The notes under the pieces were generated by a model, which was not told where the DNA came from, did no database searches, and saw only the letters and a list, made by a program, of their open reading frames with translations. Positions 46,401-54,295 of a stretch of 64,000 bases of DNA are shown here, in pieces; the stretch's first letter is position 1; the number at the start of each line of letters is the position of its first letter. The stretch is taken from the NCBI RefSeq assembly GCF_014489475.1, contig NZ_CP060820.1, positions 930,001-994,000 on the forward strand. The letters are read 5' to 3'. Source of the stretch: Lysobacter terrestris (GTDB lineage: Bacteria; Pseudomonadota; Gammaproteobacteria; Xanthomonadales; Xanthomonadaceae). A program made the position numbers and the translations under genes.

Positions 46401-47472
46401 GGTCGCGGGCGCGCAGGTCAACTTCAACTCGCTCAAACCCAACGGCACCAGCCGGGTCATCCTCAACGCGGTGAGCAATGCCAGCGGCATCGCCATCGCG
46501 TCGTTCGTGTCCGGCACCGGCTCGAGTTCGATCGGCACCTACCAGCTCACCGTCACTGCCACCAGCGCCGGGCTCACCGCGCAGGCGTTCGCGAGCTACG
46601 AGGTGCTGCGCGATCCGCCCACGCAGACGGCGACGCTGATCGTGACCAAGCTGGTGGTGAACGACGACGGCGGCAGCAAGGTCGCGTCCGACTTCGGCTT
46701 CCAGGTCAACGGCGCCGCGCCGGTGGCGTTCGAGGCCGACGGCAGCAATGCGTTGAGCCTGCCGGCGGGCACGTACAGCGTCACCGAACCGGCGGTGGCC
46801 GGCTACGCCGCCAGCTATGCCAACTGCAGCGGCATCGCGCTCGTCGCCGGCGGCAGCGCGACCTGCGCCATCACCAACAACGACCAGCCGGCCGCGGCGC
46901 CGGCCACGCTCACCGTCACCAAGGTCGTGGTGAACGACGACGGCGGCAACAGGGTCGCCTCCGACTTCGGCTTCTCGGTCAACGGTGCGGCAGCGGTGGC
47001 ATTCGAAGCCGACGGCAGCAACGTACTCAGCGTGCCGGCCGGCACCTACACGATCACCGAACCGGCGCTCGTCGGCTACGCCGCCAGCTATGCCAACTGC
47101 AGCGGCCTCGTCCTCGCCGCCGGCGGCAGCGCCACCTGCACCATCACCAACAACGATGCCGCCCCGTCCACGCTGTCGACCACCGCCGAATCCAGCAAGC
47201 CGGTCTACACCCGCGGCGAAACCGTCACGCTCAGCGCGCGCGTGCTCAACAACGGCGCGCCGGTGGTGGGTGCGCAGGTGAACTTCAACGCGCTCAAGCC
47301 GAACGGCGTCAACCGGGTGATCCTCAACGCGGTGACCAACGCCAGCGGCATCGCTACGGCCTCGTTCGTGTCCGGCACCGGCCCCAGTTCGATCGGCACC
47401 TACCAACTCACCGTGACCGCGACCAGCGGCGGACTCACGGCGCAGGCGTTCACCACGTTCGTCGTCCAGTAG
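43480..47472 (+). CDS. Galactose-oxidase-like copper radical oxidase with eight repeat modules, paralogue 1
   Basis: 1330 residues. A basic HPRRRG stretch and a membrane helix (about 12-32) make an N-terminal signal anchor. The catalytic beta-propeller (about 80-560) keeps the galactose oxidase centre: Cys175 in DLFCNAQLLLPDG and Tyr231 in RWYATATML (thioether pair), Tyr426-His427 in RLYHSTSLLLPD and His511 in GSVTHSFDMDQRF as copper ligands; the stacking Trp of galactose oxidase is not at its usual place. The C-terminal region has modules in order A-B-A-A-B-A-A-B: A, 83 residues each (starting 574, 766, 857, 1053, 1144), B, 98 residues each (from 662, 945, 1232). Probably exported and oxidises a primary alcohol or aldehyde on a glycan; substrate unknown. 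146 bases from the second copy. Confidence 0.85.
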   Translation: MSALQHPRRRGIAIGTALVLVGMIGWAAVQLSGESSTEATADTTQPERDWDRVLAAASGDPLILAAIQTGANQNTVMRGDADALAAFQTTRPIGALTALPAQGDPVKGTFSPVVDWPLVGLHAVLTPDGRVLSYGTTTTGVRTGYFVYDVWDPQLGLGSAAHATLPNATAVDLFCNAQLLLPDGNIEMWGGDVLNVTTGKSSLLPNDDSTLFRPLDNSLVRTGKMFRQRWYATATMLSNGEVYIQGGDGGGDFPEVRTGTGNFRLLDGASTTYLGTLYPRNFLGPDGKIFGTRYEEMYRVDPSGHGLLTRLGQYTPTAMGASSTAVMFRPGKILQSGGGYDTQFASPTAHVIDINQPTPVVQAVASPLYRRHWATSTMLPDGRVFLSGGSVADNDPVNGVSYTSELYDPAANTWSPGATAQRMRLYHSTSLLLPDATVLTLGGGANGPELNLNAEIYYPGYLFDAGGAPAPRPIISTAPMTANPGATLAIGTPDPAHITRVTLLKTGSVTHSFDMDQRFMELPFTVSGSTLNARLPTNAFETPPGFYMVFVFNNQGVPSEAAMLRINVPGSANLTVTKVVVNNDGGSKVASDFGFSINGGAPVAFEADGSNTLIVSAGAYSITEPSVAGYAASFANCSGLVLAAGGSATCTITNNDVAAAPLSTTAEPGKPVYTAGETVTLSARVLQNGAPIAGAQVNFNALKPNGVNRVILNAVTNASGIATASFVSGTGSSSIGTYQLTVTATSGSLTAQAFASFDVLTAPATLTVNKIVVNDNGGSKVPSEFTFAVNGGTPRLFESDGSNTLSVPAGTYTVTEPAVAGYAASYANCSGIVLAAGGSATCTITNNDQASGAPATLTITKVVVNDSGGSKVASDFGFSVNGGAAVAFEADGSNVLSVPAGTYSITEPAVAGYAASFANCSGLVLAGGGGATCTITNNDIAPSTLSTTAETSKPVYVRGETVTLSARVLNNGAPVAGAQVNFNSLKPNGTSRVILNAVSNASGIAIASFVSGTGSSSIGTYQLTVTATSAGLTAQAFASYEVLRDPPTQTATLIVTKLVVNDDGGSKVASDFGFQVNGAAPVAFEADGSNALSLPAGTYSVTEPAVAGYAASYANCSGIALVAGGSATCAITNNDQPAAAPATLTVTKVVVNDDGGNRVASDFGFSVNGAAAVAFEADGSNVLSVPAGTYTITEPALVGYAASYANCSGLVLAAGGSATCTITNNDAAPSTLSTTAESSKPVYTRGETVTLSARVLNNGAPVVGAQVNFNALKPNGVNRVILNAVTNASGIATASFVSGTGPSSIGTYQLTVTATSGGLTAQAFTTFVVQ
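45199..47466 (+). repeat. In-frame tandem modules, A-B-A-A-B-A-A-B
   Basis: A units at 45199-45447, 45775-46023, 46048-46296, 46636-46884 and 46909-47157, each exactly 249 bases; B units at 45463-45756, 46312-46605 and 47173-47466, each 294 bases. A runs from L(T/I)VTK to NND and contains two fixed Cys (positions 64 and 77). B is an Ig-like domain with PVYTRGETVTLSARVLNNGAPV and SGTGSSSIGTYQLTVTAT. B1 and B3 share an exact 74-base identity (45571-45644 and 47281-47354). Confidence 0.9.
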
Positions 47473-47618
47473 CCGCGGCCACCGCACGACCGCTCGTGAG
47501 CCGCCGCGGCCCGTCGGATCGGGGCGCGCGGGCGGCGGTGTCCGTCGTTTCCCGCGCGACGCGTTAACCCGGATGCGGTGACCCACCGCTCCGGCCTTTG
47601 CGCGCGCTGACACGGACC

Positions 47619-50600
47619 ATGAGCGATCTGCACCCCTCCCCCCGTCGTCGCGGTTACGCGATCGCATTGGCATTGTTCTTGATGGCGCTGGCCTATGCGG
47701 CCGTGCATGTCGCCGGCACCGCGTCGCGCGAGCGCGACCTGGCCGCCGCCATCGACGCCGCCAGCGGCGATCCGGTGATCCTCGCCGCACTGCAGACGCG
47801 CGCCAACCAGAACCGCGTCATGCGTGGCGATGCGCAGGCGGTGGCGGCCTTCGCCACGGAACGGCCGCTTGGGGCGTTGACCGCACTGCCCGCGTCGGGC
47901 GATCCGGTGAAGGGCACGTTCTCGCCCGTCGCCGACTGGCCCCTGGTCGGCATCCACGCCGTACTCACCCCCGACGGCCGCGTGTTGACCTACGGCACCA
48001 GCGCCGCGGGCCTGCGCACCGGCTACTACATCTACGACGTCTGGGACCCGCTGCTCGGGCTCGGCCCCGAGTCGCACACCACCCTGCCCAACAACACCCA
48101 GGTCGACATCTTCTGCAACGCGCAGTTGCTGCTGCCCGACGGCAACATCGAGATGTGGGGCGGCGACATCGTCAACCTGGCCACCGGCAAGGCGACGCTG
48201 GATCCCAACGACGATTCCAACGTGTTCAACCCGCTCGACAACAGCCTCGCGCGCACCGCGAAGATGTTCCGCAAGCGCTGGTACGCCACCGCCACCACGC
48301 TGCCCAACGGCGAGGTCTACATCCAGGGCGGTACCGGCGGCGAGGACTACCCGGAGGTGCGCACCGGTACCGGCAGCTTCCGCCTGTTGTCCGACGCGCC
48401 GACGACCTACCTGGGCGGCCTGTACCCGCGTAATTTCGTCGCCCCCGACGGCAACATCTTCGGCACCCGCTACGAAGAGATGTACCGCGTCGATGCCAAC
48501 GCCACGGGCACGATCAGCAAGGCCGGGCGCTTCCTCAGCGGCAACATGGGCGCCAGTTCGACCGCGGTGATGTTCCGTCCGGGCAGGATCCTGCAGACCG
48601 GCGGCGGCTACGACCTCGACTTCGCCAACCCCAACGCGCACGTCATCGACATCACCGGGCCGAAGCCGGTGGTCACCCAGGTGGCCTCGCCGCTGCAGCG
48701 CCGCCATTGGGCGACCAGCACCATGCTGCCCGACGGCCGCGTGCTGCTCTCGGGCGGCAGCGTTGCCGACAACGATCCGGTCAACGGCGTCGCCTACGCC
48801 GCCGAACTCTACGACCCGGCCACCAACACCTGGTCGGAAGCGGCGACCGCGCAGCGCATGCGCCTGTACCACTCCTCCGCGCTGCTGCTGCCCGATGCGA
48901 CGGTGCTGACCCTGGGCGGCGGCGCCACCGGCCCGCAGCTGAACCTCAACGCCGAGGTCTATTACCCGCCCTACCTGTTCAACGCCGACGGCACGCCGGC
49001 GCCGCGCCCGATCATCGCCACCGCGCCGATGACGACCGATCCCGGCCAGAGCATCCCGATCTCCACGCCCGACGCCGCCGGCATCACCCGCGTCACCCTG
49101 GTCAAGACCGGTTCGGTCACCCACTCCTTCGACATGGACCAGCGCTTCATGGAGTTGCCGTTCACCGTCGACGGCGACGTGCTGCAGGCGCAGTTGCCGG
49201 CCAATCCGTTCGACACGCCCCCCGGTTACTACATGGTGTTCGTGTTCAACGCGGCCGGCGTGCCGTCCGAAGCGGCGATGCTGCGCATCAACACGATCAC
49301 GCCCGCGCGGCTGACCGTGAACAACATCGTCGTCAACGACGACGGCAACAACAAGACCGCCGCGGCCTTCAGCTTCTCCGTCAACGGCGGCGCGCCGATC
49401 CCCTTCGAGGCCGACGGCGGCAACGTCGTCAACCTGCCCGCCGGCACGTACTCGGTCACCGAACCGGGCGCCAGCGAATATGCGGCCAGCTTCAGCAACT
49501 GCACCGATCTCGTGCTCGTGGCCGGCGCGAGCGCGACGTGCACGATCACCAACAACGACATTCCCGGTTTCGTCGCCACCACCGCAACGAGCAAGCCGTC
49601 CTACCTGCCCGGCGAACAGGTGACCCTGACCGCGCGCCTGCTCAACCTGGGCGCGCCGGTCGCGGGGGCGCGCGTCGATTTCGATGCGCTCAAGCCCAAC
49701 GGCATCAACCACGTCCGCCTCACCGCGACCACCGACGCCAACGGCAACGCCAGCGCCTCGTTCGTGTCCGGGACCGGGCCCAGCTCGATCGGCACCTACC
49801 AGCTGACCACGACGGTCACCAGCGGCACCCGTTCGGCCCAGGCCACGGCGTCGTTCACGGTGCAGCCGCCGCAACCGGCCACGCTGACCGTGCGCAACTT
49901 GCTGGTGAACGAGAACGGCGGCACCCGGGAAGCGGCGGACTTCAGCTTCTCGCTCAACGGCGGCGCGCCGGTGCAGTTCGAAGCCGACGGCAGCAACGTG
50001 CTCAGCCTGGCCGCGGGCACCTACAGCATCACCGAGACCCCGGTGGCGGATTACACGCCGTCCTACGCCAACTGCACGGACATCGTCCTGCTCGCCGGCG
50101 AAAGCGCGACCTGCACCATCACCAACCACGACACCGCCGCATTCACCGCAACGGCCGATACCAGCAAGCCGCTGTACTTCGCCGGCGAGACCGTCACCAT
50201 GACCGCGCACGTGATCAACGGCGGGCTGCCGCTGAACGGCGCGCGCGTCGACTTCGACGCGCTCAAGCCCAACGGCATCAACCACGTGCGGATGACCGCG
50301 TTCACCAACGCCAACGGCGATGCCAGCGCGTCGTTCGTCGCCGGCTCGGGCAGCAGTTCGATCGGCACCTACCACCTCACCGCGACCGCCACCAGCGGCA
50401 GCCTGAGCACGCGCGCCTATGCCACCTTCGCCGTGCAGAAGCAGACGGCATTGCCCGCCACCCTCACCATCACCAAGGTCGTGGTGAACGACAGCGGCGG
50501 TACCAAGGGGGCGTCGGACTTCAGCTTCGCGGTCAACGGCGGCACGCCGGTGGCGTTCGAGGCCGATGGCAGCAACGTGTTGACCGTGCCGGCCGGGACC

Positions 50601-51020
50601 TACACCGTCACCGAACCTGCGGTCGCCGGCTATGCCGCGAGTTTCAGCAACTGCAGCGGCCTCGTCCTGGCCGCCGGCGCTGCGGCCACCTGCACGATCA
50701 CCAACAACGACACCGCGCCGCTGGCGATCGTGGCCGGCAGCACCCAACCCAGCTACCCGCGCGGCGGCACCGTGACGGTGACCGCTCGGGTGACCCGCGG
50801 CGGCGTGCCGGTGGCCGGCGTGCGCGTCAACTTCGACGCGCTCAAGCCGAACGGGATCAACCACGTGTTCCTGTCGGGGAACACCGACAGCAACGGCGAT
50901 GCGAGTGCCTCGTTCGTGGCCGGGACCGGGTCGAGCTCGGTCGGCACCTACCAGCTGACGGCCACCGTCACCAGCAACGGCGAGACGGTGCAGGGCAACG
51001 CCACATTCGTCGTGCAGTAG
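47619..51020 (+). CDS. Galactose-oxidase-like copper radical oxidase with six repeat modules, paralogue 2
   Basis: 1133 residues from the ATG at 47619 (a TTG seven codons earlier is possible). Signal anchor after PRRRG (about 15-33). Propeller with Cys166 in DIFCNAQLLLPDG, Tyr222 in RWYATATTL, Tyr417-His418 in RLYHSSALLLPD and His502 in GSVTHSFDMDQRF; spacings 56, 195 and 84 are identical to those of paralogue 1. C-terminal modules are strictly alternating A-B-A-B-A-B, with A at residues 565-647, 756-838 and 949-1031. The propellers are clearly homologous; the order of modules differs. Plausibly an operon with paralogue 1. Confidence 0.85.
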   Translation: MSDLHPSPRRRGYAIALALFLMALAYAAVHVAGTASRERDLAAAIDAASGDPVILAALQTRANQNRVMRGDAQAVAAFATERPLGALTALPASGDPVKGTFSPVADWPLVGIHAVLTPDGRVLTYGTSAAGLRTGYYIYDVWDPLLGLGPESHTTLPNNTQVDIFCNAQLLLPDGNIEMWGGDIVNLATGKATLDPNDDSNVFNPLDNSLARTAKMFRKRWYATATTLPNGEVYIQGGTGGEDYPEVRTGTGSFRLLSDAPTTYLGGLYPRNFVAPDGNIFGTRYEEMYRVDANATGTISKAGRFLSGNMGASSTAVMFRPGRILQTGGGYDLDFANPNAHVIDITGPKPVVTQVASPLQRRHWATSTMLPDGRVLLSGGSVADNDPVNGVAYAAELYDPATNTWSEAATAQRMRLYHSSALLLPDATVLTLGGGATGPQLNLNAEVYYPPYLFNADGTPAPRPIIATAPMTTDPGQSIPISTPDAAGITRVTLVKTGSVTHSFDMDQRFMELPFTVDGDVLQAQLPANPFDTPPGYYMVFVFNAAGVPSEAAMLRINTITPARLTVNNIVVNDDGNNKTAAAFSFSVNGGAPIPFEADGGNVVNLPAGTYSVTEPGASEYAASFSNCTDLVLVAGASATCTITNNDIPGFVATTATSKPSYLPGEQVTLTARLLNLGAPVAGARVDFDALKPNGINHVRLTATTDANGNASASFVSGTGPSSIGTYQLTTTVTSGTRSAQATASFTVQPPQPATLTVRNLLVNENGGTREAADFSFSLNGGAPVQFEADGSNVLSLAAGTYSITETPVADYTPSYANCTDIVLLAGESATCTITNHDTAAFTATADTSKPLYFAGETVTMTAHVINGGLPLNGARVDFDALKPNGINHVRMTAFTNANGDASASFVAGSGSSSIGTYHLTATATSGSLSTRAYATFAVQKQTALPATLTITKVVVNDSGGTKGASDFSFAVNGGTPVAFEADGSNVLTVPAGTYTVTEPAVAGYAASFSNCSGLVLAAGAAATCTITNNDTAPLAIVAGSTQPSYPRGGTVTVTARVTRGGVPVAGVRVNFDALKPNGINHVFLSGNTDSNGDASASFVAGTGSSSVGTYQLTATVTSNGETVQGNATFVVQ
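49311..51017 (+). repeat. In-frame tandem modules, (A-B)x3
   Basis: A units at 49311-49559, 49884-50132 and 50463-50711, each exactly 249 bases, again with the paired Cys. B units follow each (about 49570-49866, 50142-50438, 50721-51017). DNA divergence between units is higher than in paralogue 1, so this array looks older or less homogenised. Confidence 0.88.
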
Positions 51021-51026
51021 CTGCCT

Positions 51027-51452
51027 TCAATCCGCTGCCGATGGCGATGCCGACGACAGGTGCGCGATCGCCGCGGTCGCGGCATCGCGCTGGTTGTCGT
51101 CGAACGGCGTGATCGTCATGCGCACCACGCTGCCGTCGTCCAGGCAGCGCGCATTGACGTCGATGCCGTCGGGGTGGCTGCGCGGCACGTAGTAACTCTT
51201 GATGCCGCAATGGCGGCAGAACAGGTGCCGCGCCGCACCCGTGTTGAAGCTGTACTCGCCCAGATCGTCCGCGCCGGACAGCAGGCGGAAGCGACTGGCA
51301 GGCACGATCAGGTGCAGGAAGCCGCTCATGCGGCAGATCGAGCAGTTGCAATCGAGGACGTCGAGTTCGGCCGGCGCATCGACTTCAAAACGCACGCGGC
51401 GGCAATGACAGCCGCCGCGATACGTGACCAGGGTGGGGACGGACAGGTTCAT
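51027..51452 (-). CDS. GFA-fold (glutathione-dependent formaldehyde-activating-like) protein
   Basis: 141 residues. Zinc-binding cysteines in YRGGCHCRRVRFEV, LDCNCSICRMSG and HLFCRHCGIKSYYVP are the full GFA pattern. The original member binds glutathione and formaldehyde; most homologues have unknown substrates. It converges on the second oxidase with 6 bases between stop codons, so transcripts overlap. Confidence 0.9.
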   Translation of the reverse strand: MNLSVPTLVTYRGGCHCRRVRFEVDAPAELDVLDCNCSICRMSGFLHLIVPASRFRLLSGADDLGEYSFNTGAARHLFCRHCGIKSYYVPRSHPDGIDVNARCLDDGSVVRMTITPFDDNQRDAATAAIAHLSSASPSAAD

Positions 51453-51468
51453 CCGCCCAGTCTAGGGC

Positions 51469-52152
51469 TCAGCCCTTGCCGTTGCCCTTTTTCCCGGAGT
51501 TCTGGCCCCTGCCGGCGCCCTTGCCGCCCTTCGTATTCGGGCCGCCGGAACCCTGCTTGCCCTTGCCCGACGCCGAAGCCGGCGTGGCCTTGGCCGGCTT
51601 GCCGCCGCCCGACGCGGACGCCTTGCCCTTGCCGCCGTGCTGGCCCTTGCCGTGGTTGGGGAAATCGCGGCGCAGGTCCGCGTCGAGTTCGATCGGACGC
51701 GCCCAGCGATCGTAGGTCGGCACGAAGCCCTTCTTCAGGCGATGGAATTCCGCCGAGCCCGGCTTGATCCCCATGCGCTGCGCGATGACGCCCCAGCCCT
51801 GCCCGCGATCGGCCTCGTAGACGTCGACGACATAGCGGCAGGGCCGACCGAGCACCGATGCGAGCGCACAGGCGTAGTACACGTCGCCCGGCGCCCAGTG
51901 CCGCGTCTGCAGCAGGTCGACCACCAGCGCGCGCGGCGCATTGTGGTAACGCACCATCTCGTCGATGAAGGGCTCGGGGTAGCGGCCGCCGTAGCGATTC
52001 ATGTCGCCCAGCCAGGTGTCGACCCACACGTCACCGCTGCGCGGATTCCAGCCGACAGTGAAATCCTGCGCGGAGGCGTTGAAACCGACGAGGCCGGAGA
52101 ACGCCAGGGCGAGCGCGAGCAACCTGCGCTTCAACTTCGCGTACGTGTGCAT
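51469..52152 (-). CDS. Secreted protein with basic Gly/Lys-rich tail
   Basis: 227 residues from the ATG at 52152 with AGGAG seven bases upstream. Signal peptide ends NASAQ (about 29). The folded middle (about 30-155) has VWVDTWLGDMNRYGGRYPEPF, RHWAPGDVYYACALASVLGRPC and GQGWGVIAQRMGIKPGSAEFHRLKKG, a small alpha-helical domain not assigned. The last 60 residues are a low-complexity Gly/Lys/Ser/Ala tail (KGKASASGGGKPAKATPASA and similar), strongly basic; it would bind acidic polymers such as DNA or teichoic-like or LPS phosphates. Role unknown. Confidence 0.75.
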   Translation of the reverse strand: MHTYAKLKRRLLALALAFSGLVGFNASAQDFTVGWNPRSGDVWVDTWLGDMNRYGGRYPEPFIDEMVRYHNAPRALVVDLLQTRHWAPGDVYYACALASVLGRPCRYVVDVYEADRGQGWGVIAQRMGIKPGSAEFHRLKKGFVPTYDRWARPIELDADLRRDFPNHGKGQHGGKGKASASGGGKPAKATPASASGKGKQGSGGPNTKGGKGAGRGQNSGKKGNGKG

Positions 52153-52237
52153 GCCATGACTCCTGGTGGACTGCCTGCCATGTTCGGCAGCAGGGAATGA
52201 ATCCATGGTGAGCTTGCCGCCCGCGGCGCCGCAGCGG

Positions 52238-52672
52238 TCAGGGTTCGATCACGAACTTGCCGAAGGCGATGCCCAGGTCCCAGCCCTTGCCCTTGCCGGC
52301 CAACGCCAGCGACACGCTGCCCTTGGTCATCGCCATCGCCTTGGCCGACTTCGACGCACCGGCGTGCGCTTCGCTGCTGGCGTAGGTGCCCAGCACGTCG
52401 TTGATGGTGTAGACGCCGGAGAATTCACCGCTGCCGTTCTCGATCCGCGACTTGCCGATGGTCAACCCGCCGCCCTTGGCGCGGATGCGCACCGGCAGGC
52501 TCTGGCCGTTGTCGCAGGTGACCATGCCCGTGCCGGTCGCGGTCTTGTAGAAGATCGACCAGCCGGCGAGGTTGAAGCTGAGCTTGCAGGAGATGGGGCC
52601 GCTGGCGAACGCGGACGGCGATGCCAGGGCAAGCAGGACGGCGCAGAGCGGCGCGACCAGGTGCGGTTTCAT
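52238..52672 (-). CDS. Small secreted Gly-rich protein, unknown
   Basis: 144 residues; GAGGAG seven bases before the ATG at 52672. Signal peptide (1-23, ending AFAS). The mature part has one Cys pair (SCKLSFNLAGWSIFYKTATG and VTCDNGQSLPV), then VYTINDVLGTYASSEAHAGAS and VSLALAGKGKGWDLGIAFGKFVI, a pattern of amphipathic beta strands that may form a small barrel. The family is not recognised. Same strand as its neighbours but its own gap of 85 bases. Confidence 0.72.
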   Translation of the reverse strand: MKPHLVAPLCAVLLALASPSAFASGPISCKLSFNLAGWSIFYKTATGTGMVTCDNGQSLPVRIRAKGGGLTIGKSRIENGSGEFSGVYTINDVLGTYASSEAHAGASKSAKAMAMTKGSVSLALAGKGKGWDLGIAFGKFVIEP

Positions 52673-52812
52673 CGGCAAACTCCTCGACGTGGATGCGCGC
52701 AAGGCTAGCACCGCGCTCGTGGAATCGCGATCAAGCGAACGGTGCCGGCGGAACAGAAGCGGCGCCCGCAGGCGCCGCTTCTTCGATGCAACGTTCGATC
52801 AATCGCCGTCGA

Positions 52813-53304
52813 TCAATCGTCGTCGCGATCGCGCCAGCGGCGACCGTCCCAGTAGCGATCGTCGCGGTCATAGCGATCGTAGCGGTCGTAACGGCGGTCG
52901 TAGCTGTAGTAGCGGTTGTCGTAGCCGCGACGGTCGTAACGCGGGTCGTAATAGCGCGTCACGCAGCGGCCGTAGCGGTCGCAGCTCAGGCGCGACTGCG
53001 ACTGCTTCTTCCAGTAGCCGTGCGCCTTGCCGTACGGCGGGCCGTTCCGGTAGTAATCGCGCGGCGCGTAGCGGTAGTAGACCGGGCGGCCATAACGGTT
53101 GCGCTCGACAGTCAGGCGGTCATAGCGGCCATAGTCGCCGTAGCGGTAGTACGGATAGCCACTGCGGAAGATCACGTCGGCAACGTCGACGATCACGCGG
53201 ACCAGGTCGTCGTCCGCACGCGCCGGGGCGGGCACGGCCAGCGTCGCCATGCCGAGGCCAGCGGCCAGTGCGGTGGAAGCAAGCCAGCGGGTCAGGATGG
53301 CCAT
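52813..53304 (-). CDS. Secreted Tyr/Arg/Asp-rich repetitive protein
   Basis: 163 residues from the ATG at 53304 (AGGAG seven bases upstream). Signal peptide ends APARA (about 30), then DDDLVRVIVDVADVIFRSG, a segment unlike the rest. The mature part is dominated by Tyr, Arg and Asp, including repeated YDRRYDRYDRYDRDDRY and RPVYYRYAPRDYYR. One Cys pair, SCDRYGRC. Composition suggests an intrinsically disordered, self-associating protein; dityrosine crosslinking would be possible. Function unknown. Confidence 0.72.
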   Translation of the reverse strand: MAILTRWLASTALAAGLGMATLAVPAPARADDDLVRVIVDVADVIFRSGYPYYRYGDYGRYDRLTVERNRYGRPVYYRYAPRDYYRNGPPYGKAHGYWKKQSQSRLSCDRYGRCVTRYYDPRYDRRGYDNRYYSYDRRYDRYDRYDRDDRYWDGRRWRDRDDD

Positions 53305-53455
53305 GATGATTCTCCTCTCACGCCCACCACCATTGGCAGGCACGGGGCGACGATGCGACCGCGCCGGTGAACCGATTTGTAATTTCCGCGTGAACGCAGC
53401 CGCCCGCTCAGACTCCAGTTATCCGGCCCCTTCGCCGGAATGCTGCCGCGCCGCC

Positions 53456-54190
53456 TTACGCCGCCGCCGGCAACACCAGCGAGCGGACCGCCTCCGGCAA
53501 TTCCGCCGGCGTCGCCACGCGACGCAGGCGCGGCGCGTCGTCGTCCACCTGCGCTTCGGTTTCGTGCGCCCAGGTCACGTGGTACGGCATGTAGATGCCC
53601 CACCCGCCCAGTTCGAGCACCGGCGCGATGTCCGAACGCAGCGAGTTGCCGATCATGGCGAAGCGCGATGCCGGCAGGTCGAATTCGGCGAGCACCCGCG
53701 CGTAGGTGGACGCATCCTTCTCGCTCACGATCTCGATGCGATGGAACAGGTCCGCCAATCCCGATTGCCGCACCTTGTTCTCCTGGTGGAACAGGTCGCC
53801 CTTGGTGATCAGCACGATCTCGTGGTCGGCGGCGATCGCCTCGACGGCCTCGCGGATGCCCGGCAACAATTCCACCGGATGCTGCAGCAGCTCCTTGCCG
53901 AGCGCGATGATGCGGTGCAGGTCCGTCGCGGAAATGCGCGCCTCGGTGATCTCCACCGCCGCCTCGAGCATCGACAGGGTCATGCTCTTCACGCCATAAC
54001 CGAACAGCGCGAGGTTGCGCATCTCCACGGCGTACAGGCGCTCCAGCGTGCGCGCGTCCTGCAGGTCCACGTAGTTCTGCACGATGCGTTCGAAATCGCC
54101 CTGCGCGGCGTGGTAGTAGTCCTCGCTGCGCCACAGTGTGTCGTCGCCGTCGAAACCGACCAGGCGGATGGCATTGTCGTCGGAAGTCAT
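53456..54190 (-). CDS. HAD-family hydrolase
   Basis: 244 residues from the ATG at 54190. HAD motif I is VGFDGDDTLWRSEDYY (nucleophile Asp and second Asp); motif II is LITKGD (Thr); the Lys of motif III is about NKVRQSGLADLF; motif IV reads MIGNSLRSDIAPVLELGG (Asp). A helical cap sits at about 25-105. Possibly a phosphatase acting on small phosphorylated metabolites; the substrate is not readable. Confidence 0.85.
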   Translation of the reverse strand: MTSDDNAIRLVGFDGDDTLWRSEDYYHAAQGDFERIVQNYVDLQDARTLERLYAVEMRNLALFGYGVKSMTLSMLEAAVEITEARISATDLHRIIALGKELLQHPVELLPGIREAVEAIAADHEIVLITKGDLFHQENKVRQSGLADLFHRIEIVSEKDASTYARVLAEFDLPASRFAMIGNSLRSDIAPVLELGGWGIYMPYHVTWAHETEAQVDDDAPRLRRVATPAELPEAVRSLVLPAAA

Positions 54191-54273
54191 GCGCGCAGTA
54201 TGCCAGCGCGGTTGCCTTCGCACGCAGGCAGCAATACCGACGAAGCGGCGCCCATGCGGCGCCACCATGAAGC

Positions 54274-54295
54274 ACGGCGACCCGAGGGTCGCCGT
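54274..54295. terminator. Hairpin between EF-hand gene and HAD gene
   Basis: Stem 54274-54283 with 54286-54295 (ACGGCGACCC arm, two-base loop). Lies 114 bases past the EF-hand stop and 84 bases before the HAD start; only a short T-pair follows. Weak terminator or structured leader. Confidence 0.4.

Noticed and set aside
43489-50864. Long minus-strand frames of 1433 and 1154 codons opposite the copper oxidases
   Set aside because: Low-complexity Arg/Gly/His-rich translations with no motif; they are antisense shadows of the repeat-bearing genes.
52813-53304. CRISPR-like spacing in the repeated TAGCGATCG-type DNA
   Set aside because: The periodicity follows YDR codons inside a reading frame with signal peptide and ribosome site; there are no spacers.
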